A DNA stretch of 48,912 nt from an uncultured Treponema sp. (lineage in GTDB: Bacteria; Spirochaetota; Spirochaetia; Treponematales; Treponemataceae): the NCBI GenBank assembly GCA_946537975.1, contig CAMNGG010000226.1:1-48912 (forward strand), given 5' to 3'. Shown here one piece after another: positions 36,076-45,000 of the stretch. The first letter of the stretch is position 1, and every line of letters starts with the position of its first letter. The notes below the pieces were generated by a model. The model saw only the letters and a program-made list of their open reading frames with translations, was not told where the DNA came from and made no database searches. Position numbers and translations under genes: made by a program.

Positions 36076-39000
36076 TTACTTCATCTGGGCTGTCTCCAGG
36101 CAGGTACCACTGTTGGATTCAATTGCGTAACCGAGAATCGGGTTTGCGGTTCCGTTTCCGTAAATGTTGCCGTTTGTGGTTCCACTTAAATTATCGGCAG
36201 AAGTCTTAGTTTTCGACACTGTAAAGTTTTCATCATTACCTCTTACAATTGTTCCGTTCTGCTTCCACAAACAGATATTCATCTTATCGTAATAATTTGT
36301 TGTGAGCTTCTTAGAACTTGGAACAAGAGAGATTTCCCAGTTTCCGGTAAACATATCTTCGCCATCATCAGTGCCTGTTCCCTGTGCCTTATAATTCATT
36401 GTTCCGGATTCAGGAACCACGAGTTTTGCTACACAAGGCAGGCGGGCAGTTCCATTAAAGTAACTGATGTAAGGAATAACGTTACCACTTGAATCCTTAC
36501 CAACATCCAGAGTAATTCGCTCACCGGTAATTGTGAAGGAGTCTACCTTTACAGAATCTGTTGCTTCGGTATAATTTGCCCCTGGTGAATCAAGATGTGC
36601 ATAACGCAAGCTTCCGTCTACATAGGCCGCAATATGAACTCCACCGCCTGAGTCAAGCTTAACGGTACAGTGCTCACCACCTTCTGTGAAGATAATCTGG
36701 TTGTTCTTCCAGCCGTCGGCAGCTCCATTGTCCAAGCCGCTTGTTGGATTGTCATTGTAAGCATAGCGGCAGTTTGTACCGTCGTACCAGACCGCAACTA
36801 CTGTGTCGTGCGCCGCATCGGTGCCAGCCTTTGCATCGATGGCGACGTATTTGTAAGCAGTGTAGCCGGTGTTATATCCAGATGGATATTTTTGCTTTTG
36901 ATGTACAGGTATCTTTACCGTTTCAATTGTCGGAATTAAATACTCACAAGTACCAGAATCAACAGGCTTACCATCTTCACCTTTTATTCGGACAAAAACC
37001 GGATAACCATAATTTCTGATTGCTGCAGCTTTTGTGTCTGTAGCAAGGTCGGCAACCTGATAAGTATATTGACCATACAAAGGATTATCTTCGGTAAAGT
37101 TATATTTTAGTTTTGTTTCAGTACCTTCTCCCTCTACTATATAAGCCTTATCCTTATTATTTTTATAAAGGTGTTTAACCCCATTAACATCCTTAAACTT
37201 AAAGTAATCATTTCCTTCTATAACAATAGCATCTTTATCAATCTTTGTTTTTCGATATCTGACTACTGTATCATTTAATGCCTTTCCATCATTATCAACT
37301 ATGTCAGCATCTATTAATCTATCTGGAATATCCTCTACTGTAAAATCAGCCTCATTTTTCTGACCATTACTGTTCAATTGATAATCCGTTCCCGCAATTA
37401 AGCTAAAGTGATCAGTATTGGCTTCCATATATGCCTGATAGTCTTTAGATTTGTAAAAGTACCCAAGGTTATCAACAAAATCATCCTTATCATTTAGTGC
37501 ATGATGCATATGACTTTGGAAAGTTCCTGCACCAGAAAATTTACCATTTGCATCAAGAGCAATTTCTGCTCCAGTTAAATATTCCTCATTATAGTCTCCA
37601 TCGACTGTTACATTTTTTTCTCTATCCACAGACCATTTTTCAAAGGTTGTGCTCTGTATAGTTTTACCATCTGTAGATGTAGTTTCTCCCTTAACCCAAG
37701 TCTTAGGAACTTCCTGACTATATCTGAATCTTATCTGCCCCTGTGTACTGTCATAGTATGCAAGATAAACAGCTGTAGTGGCAGAATCTCCCGATCCATG
37801 AACTGTTGCGGCAATAGAAGGAGAAAAGAATCTAGTCTCTGTAAGCGAAGAGGTTTCCGGAATAGAGCCCTTTATAGGCAGCTTGTACATTGTGGCTGTT
37901 GGAATTTGGCCGGCAAGGTTATTCAAATAACTTGCCTCAAAATCCTTTGTAGTTTTTGTCCACTCTGGTACAACCGGATACGTATTTGTTGTCATCTCCG
38001 TCTTAAAGTCCGCATCGCTTCTATACCAGCTTGGAACTGCCAGAGATTCAAGACGAACAGCTCTTTCTCCATAATAGTTTCCATTCGTATCGCTTCCACT
38101 TCGTCCCCAGCGGTTATAGAAATAAGAGAATCGGCCGGCATGTAAACTTCCAGAACCCGGGTTTGTATCAAGTCCGGTTCCTGTTGCATGAGCAAAACCT
38201 AAGTCATCATAAGCAAAGGCAATATTGTTATAAGTTGCGTAGTTGTTCTGCCAAAGACTGTAGGAATAAATATCTTTTGACGGATCCTTATTTGAATCAG
38301 CATCATATTTATCACCTAATCCACCGGCCATAGCAAAATCACCAGGCCCACTTACAAAGGCTAAACCTATCTTACCAGTTTTTGGGTTAATACTCATAAT
38401 AGGCTCACGAAGCTCACCACTTCTAGGTACAGCCGCATCACTGTCGAACTGCCAGATATCGATTTCAAGGTCGTCGGTGAGCAGGTTGTTGCTGGTGCGG
38501 TTTGGCATGCGGTTGTAAGCATAAGCGTTCTTTTCGGCATATAAGCTGTCTTCTGTAATGTTAGTTGTAGCAGTTTTGTATGCACCGCAGGCATTATTGT
38601 CGTTTTTGTTGTTTAAGGTTTCTACACCGTTTACTACAATACTTATTACTCCAGATTTTGCATCGTCTGGTATTGTTATGCCTGATGATGCATAAACTGC
38701 GCTGCAAGTTCCATTTTCCTTTTCAAAAGTTACGGTTCCGCCAAGATTATAGCCATTTATACGAATCGATTCTCCCTTTCTGGCAATGTAATGTCCAAGA
38801 GCGGTTCGGCTATATGCTCCCTTTATACTGCTCTTAAGATTCTTTGAGAAACTAGTCTCTATTCCTGTAATATAAGGCACAACATCAACTTTGTAGCTGG
38901 CAGTATGGCTGAGATTTGCTGTTTGACCGACATTTTGTGCATCATCATATGCCTGAATCTGGAGTTTTACATCTGTCTGAGCTGCATTTGTGATTTTTGC

Positions 39001-42000
39001 AGTATCCCAGATAAGGCTCCAGTTGACAGTATGTCCGTTATCAACATCAAAACTGTTTGTGTTCTGTAGAATTGTGAATTCATAGCCCTCATCTGCAAGA
39101 CTTCCGATTGTTGTAAAGTCTGCAGTGCCATCAGCATTTTTCCACTTACCTTGGGTCTTGTTGTAAGTTGCAACTTTTGTTGCTGTAGAAAGGCCTGTCA
39201 TTCCCGGCAGAGTAGCATAAACTTCTGTAAGCAGTTTATTATCTGTAAGGCTACCTGTTAGTTTCACCTTACCAGAAAGCTTAGGGTCATTATCGAACTC
39301 GCCGCTCGTTTCTGTATTTTCAACATTAAAGTTTGTAGAAGGCAAATCTGAAGGTAACTCTATATGACCTTCCTGATTGTATACAGAATTATCTGTTCGG
39401 CTGTTCCAGTAAACCGGATTTATCGTAACTACAGGAGCCACCTCATCACGAACAAGAAGATTTATATTTGTGATATTGATACTGAGTTTATTCGAAGCCT
39501 GCGAGGCAGTTTCTGCAAATCTTGTTTTACCTTCTGTACTGTCGGCAATTTCATAATTGATGAAGAAGTCATCGCTGTTTGCTGTTGAATTATGGATAAG
39601 CCATTCTATATCATGAGTAATTGTACCTGTCTGAGTTGAAAGGACTCCGTCAGAAATATAATCATCTGTATCTGAGAAGTTGCCGTCATCATAATTATTA
39701 TTTCCATCCATCAGCTTTGTAGCCACAGACTGCCATTCGGTAGTTTTTTTTGTCTTCCAGCGATAGTATAAATCACCGTTACCGCCTACAACTTCCGGAA
39801 CTACCTGCATAAGGCCTTTGACAGTAATATTTGAAATATTGATTGTTTCCACACCCAGTGAATAGGCTGCTGGTTTTGCGGCCATTCCTTCAGGGTAGTA
39901 ATAGCTTACTTCACCCGCACCCGCCGCTTCAGAAATTGTTTCATCCTGATTTACATCAAGACCAATTTTTACGCTTACAAGGCGAGGCTTATTATTTTCT
40001 ATTGTGGCTCCTGTTACACTGTCGTGAGAAGAGTTTCCGGCTTTATCGAAGGCAACATAATGAATATCTATATCGCCGTCTGGAATGTTCTTTGAATTTA
40101 CCCAGAGCTCCCAGGTCCAGCTTGTTGAATCATCCTTGTGAAGATTCTCCATTATCATATCGTCATCATCATAGGTAAAGTTACTGCAATAACCATAACC
40201 GTAATCTGAATCGGTAATATAGGCTGGAGAAGCGGGTTTACTTTCCTGAGAAGTATTATCTACAACATTCGCTACCGCAAAATAAACGTCTGTTGCTGAC
40301 GAAGTGTCTCCCGGCTCTCCGGAAAGGACAACTGAGCTTCCGGAAATTGAATTGATTCTATAAACTACGCCCTTAACCTTTGCAAGTCCGCCTGCGTGAA
40401 CAAAGCTTGCAGGAGCCGCAGAAAGGCTAAGAGTATCTGAAGTAATTGAGCTTGCAGAATATTTTCCCCAATAGAGATTGTCTTCTATATCTTTTTTAAT
40501 CTGACCGGCGGTCCAGCTGGCAGAATCGTCGGCTATTGGTGTGAGTCGGCTTGCACTTGCACTTCTCTTATACATAGGGTCGTAAACATAAGTTACCCCG
40601 TCAAGAGTTCTTGTAAAGTAAACCGCAACACGCTCAACACCGGTATCTCCAGAATTTCTTTCATAAGCGGCAGAACCAAGCTGATAGTAACCAAGAGAAT
40701 TCTTTACCGAAGTATTGATATTGAATACATCGGCATTTGCGGGAGCAAGCGTTGGAGCCTGATTATCATATCTGACCATAAAGGACTTGCTTGTTGAAAG
40801 AGCTCCCTGCAATTTATTTTCTTCCACGCGGATAGAAAATTCCTTACCGCCAACTCCAGTTTCTGCACCGACTTTTATTTTGAGATTATAATTATAGATT
40901 GTTTCTCCACTAGAGTTTGTTTCGGAAACTCGTCTGAACTGATAATCACCACTTGTAATTTCTGTTGTTGCGCTATCAACCGAAGCCAGCTGGGCACCTG
41001 TTCCTTCTGTACCTTCTGTTACAGTAATTGTACTGATACCGGAGCTTTCGTCTTTTATCTGACCTTCAAGCCACCATTCTCCCTTTACGCTCATTCCTTC
41101 TTTATAAGCCTGTTCTGCGGTTACACTTCCCGCAGCATTATAGCGCACAAGTTTAAGAGAAGACTGAACAAAGTACGGTGCATCCTTATCTACAGTAAAG
41201 CTTCGGCTTGCGACATTACTTTTAAGAATTGTGCTTCCGTCATCATTATCTGTTGCATAAACATTTATTTTTATAGTATTAGAGGTGCTTCCTTCTGGTA
41301 TGAGTTCATTTCTTGTATTAAGATTCTGATACCATGAACCGCCTGAAACTGGAACCATAATTCCGATGTCAGAAATGTTTGTTGCATCTGGTGCAGTAAT
41401 GCCGGCATCTGCAAGAGTCTGGTTTGTACTTATTTTTCCAAATGTATAATATGGACTGTCATCACTCTTTGTTACGGCACTTAGAATGTTGTAATCTTCA
41501 AGATCCCAGTCGCCTGAGCCATGTTCATTAATATCAATCTGAAGCCATGCAAATCTTGCTTCAATATTATCGTTGGCGGTTCCCATTACACGGATGGTTC
41601 CACCAAGAGTTGTATTATTATCCGGATAGGTGATTGTAACTGTAGGTCTGTTACCCTGAGGGTCGACTACTACCGGAGCACTCTTATAAGATATATTTCC
41701 ACAATTATCAACGGCTTTAATCCAGACGTAAAGAGTTGTAAAGTCTGTATATGTTCCCGCAATAACATCAGCTTCGCTTGTAATTCCTAAATCCCAGAGA
41801 TAATTCTTAAACAAAGGAGCATGGGTTGTTGTTGCTGAAGTGCTTCCGTCAAAGTAAACGTTATAGGTAAGGGAAGCATGTGTTTCTTCTGCCCAGGATG
41901 AATCATCTACAGCAGGCTGAGTATTTGTCGCTTTAATAGTATAGTAGATTGCGGGATTTGTAAGTTCACCTTCAATAGAACCGGTAACAACTGCTGTACT

Positions 42001-45000
42001 TGTTATAGTTGATTCCGGCGCATTGATTTTAATAACTGGAGCAGTGTTATCTACTGTGCGGCTGAAGTTCTTTTGTGTTTCAAGGCCGGACTTATCTTTA
42101 GCAGTTACGGTAAAGGTAAGGGTGTCTGAGAATGGCACTGAGGCTGGATCCGCAGAAGCATTTACCGCTGTTGCAAAATTTGTAAGAGTAATTATAAACT
42201 CGTTTTCTGTGCTTACGGAGCTTTCTACTGTACAGTCACCTTCTCCGGCCGTGATTGTATAATCTACACCGTCTTTTGTCATACTTCCGCTGAAGGAAGC
42301 TGTAACTCCAGAGGTTGCTGTATCCCCAAAAAGACCGCTTGTATCAGACGCTTCTGCCCTGATATATAAGGTGTCATAATTTCCACCAAGATGAATTGCT
42401 GGACTATTTACATCTGTATAGAAGGTTGAATTATCAACACTAATTCCGGTTATTGTGAGAAGCGGAGGATTTGTATCTAGACAAACCGGTAGCAGAGTGT
42501 TTCCTGCTGCTTTAGTAGCACCAAGCTGATTTGCAGTGTCACTCTCTGTTTCCGGTGAATCCTGAATTATTGGAGTTGCAAGAATTTCTGCATCTGAACT
42601 TGCTTCTGTGATTGCGGCTGACCTAAAGATTGTTCCTGTTGCCGCGCCGGAAGCATCAATTCCTTTATCTTTTACTTCAAACTTAAGCACATAAGAACCA
42701 TCACCTGGAAGTCTTACATTCCATGAACCGCCGGAATAGGTTGCTGAGGCTTCTGTATAGCTTGCCTCCGCTTCTGTGGCTGATGCGGCTCTTCTATAAA
42801 TCTTAAAGCCACCGGCCGCAATGCCGTCATCATCAATTACAGAACCATAAACTGTTGAAGAACCCTTTACCCAGATTTCATCACCATTTTTCTGAGTAAA
42901 GTTTACTCCTGAACCGATTGTAATAATCGGGCGGTCGCTGTTCTGGTTGATTATGAGCCTTCTTGTAACTACATCATCATCTTCTGTTTCATTTTCTGCG
43001 GCATCTTTTGCCTTAAGGGAAAGGGTTAATTCTTTACCGGCAGAGAAGGAATTATCGAGTGCTATAGTATCTATTGTAACAGACCACTGGCCGTTTGCAT
43101 AAGTAATTGTTCCCTTTCCGGAATCTGCTGCCGGTGCAGGATATTCAAATTCTTTTGTTACCGCACTATCACCGCTGCCACAAACTGCCTTCAAAGTTAT
43201 TGCTGTAACTTCGTTCGGTTCTGTTGCTTTTCCGGTAACCTTAATAATTTTGTTAACCTCAGCATCTTCCTCCGGAGTGAGGAAGCTTACTTCTGGAGGA
43301 GTATCATCTTTGTTGATTACTCCAATTGACTGAGGTGCAGAAGTATTATTTGCGGCATCTGTTGCTGTTACAAGAATTGTCTGATAACCGCTTATAGAAG
43401 CCAGAGCTGTAGCCGGAATTTCTGCATTTACAAGACGATAACCAGAAGAATCCGGCTCTCCAAGAGTAATTACAGGACTAATTTCAGTTCCGCCAAGCTT
43501 CATGGTAAAGGAATTTTCATCTTCTATTCCACTTTCTGTATCTCTAACCTTAAAGCTAACCGTCTTACTCTGTTTTCCATTTGTAAGATGTACGCTTGAA
43601 AAATCATCCGCATTTACTTCGACAAAATCTGGAGCGGTAATATCTACATTTATTGAGTAACAGTAATAAGTACTTGTATTTCCGTCTCCATCCTGTACTT
43701 CAGCATAATCTATACTTGTGTTTCCAACATTATCTTCTGCTACAATGACAAGGTAATTCTTTCCTTCTTCAAAGCCGCCGATTGTTGTTTTATAGTTTGT
43801 TGCTATACTCTTTCTGAACTTTACATAGCCCTTGTCCAGAGTATAATTATTTACAAGCTCTCCGCCACCGATTCTGTCTGTTGTATTTGTTTCATTTGCT
43901 GGAGTGCCTGTTGGAAGAATATTGTATTCTACATTGTTATTTTCTACAGAAGTCAAAGGATAAAAGACATCTGTTTTATTTGCGATTACATAATTTTTAA
44001 GAGTTTCCGGAGAGATAAAATAAAGCTTATCTGCGTTTTCACCACTTCCTTCTTGCGGCTCATTTTCTGCTGTTAGATTTTCATCAAAACAGATTTCACG
44101 CCTGAAGGTTTTGTAATAATACTTACTGATTCCAGAACCACCGGCGTTATCCGGATAGTTTCCGTGTACTACCATTGTAAAGGCATTTCCATAAGTTCCC
44201 TTTGAATACTTTCCGCCGACACCTTCTCCAATGCGGGATACAAGATCCTTCTGTGCATCATCTATTGCATGATCTGCCTTTGGAGCTGTCCGGTCAAAAA
44301 TGATATCGAGGCTTTCTGTTGCGACATTTCCGGCCTTATCTTTTATAGTAAGAGTTGCGGTAGCTCCGCTGCATGGTGCAGTTTCCACCCCGCTAAAGCT
44401 GCTCAAATCAATAGCGCTGAAATTCCACTGTCCAAGAAGGCCGTCAAAGGTTCCTGTCGCTGTTTGACTTGAATTATCCTTATTTGTTACTACAAGCTCA
44501 ACCAAATTTATTCCAACGTTGTCTGTGGAAATTCCCGAAATCTTAAAGGTCTTGTTCCGGTTGTCTACATAGTAATGCCCGTCGGCTGAATATGCATCTT
44601 TATCTTCAGCCCCTTCTCTAACTTCTATAAGTCGTAAATTGCTTACGGTTGGAGCATCATCATCAACGACAATATCAAAAATCTTAACATCGCTTGTATG
44701 CTTGCCTGTCTTATTTACTCCAGATACAACAAACCTTCCGGTTGCTGCAGGAGTAAATTCTGCCTTCCAGGATTTTATTTCTGCCTTGTTTGGAAGATTA
44801 TCAGAATCATAAGCATGATAGCTTGTATCAGCTGGAATAGATGAAGCCGCAGTGCCTGTTTCACTTGTAGAATAAGTTACTGTAACATCGGAGGTAACAT
44901 CACTATTACCAAGCTTAAAGGTCAGCCCGTCTACACCACTTTGAGAATCTTCATATTTTCCGTAAACTGTAAACTGAGCTCCACTCTTAATATAGAGCGT

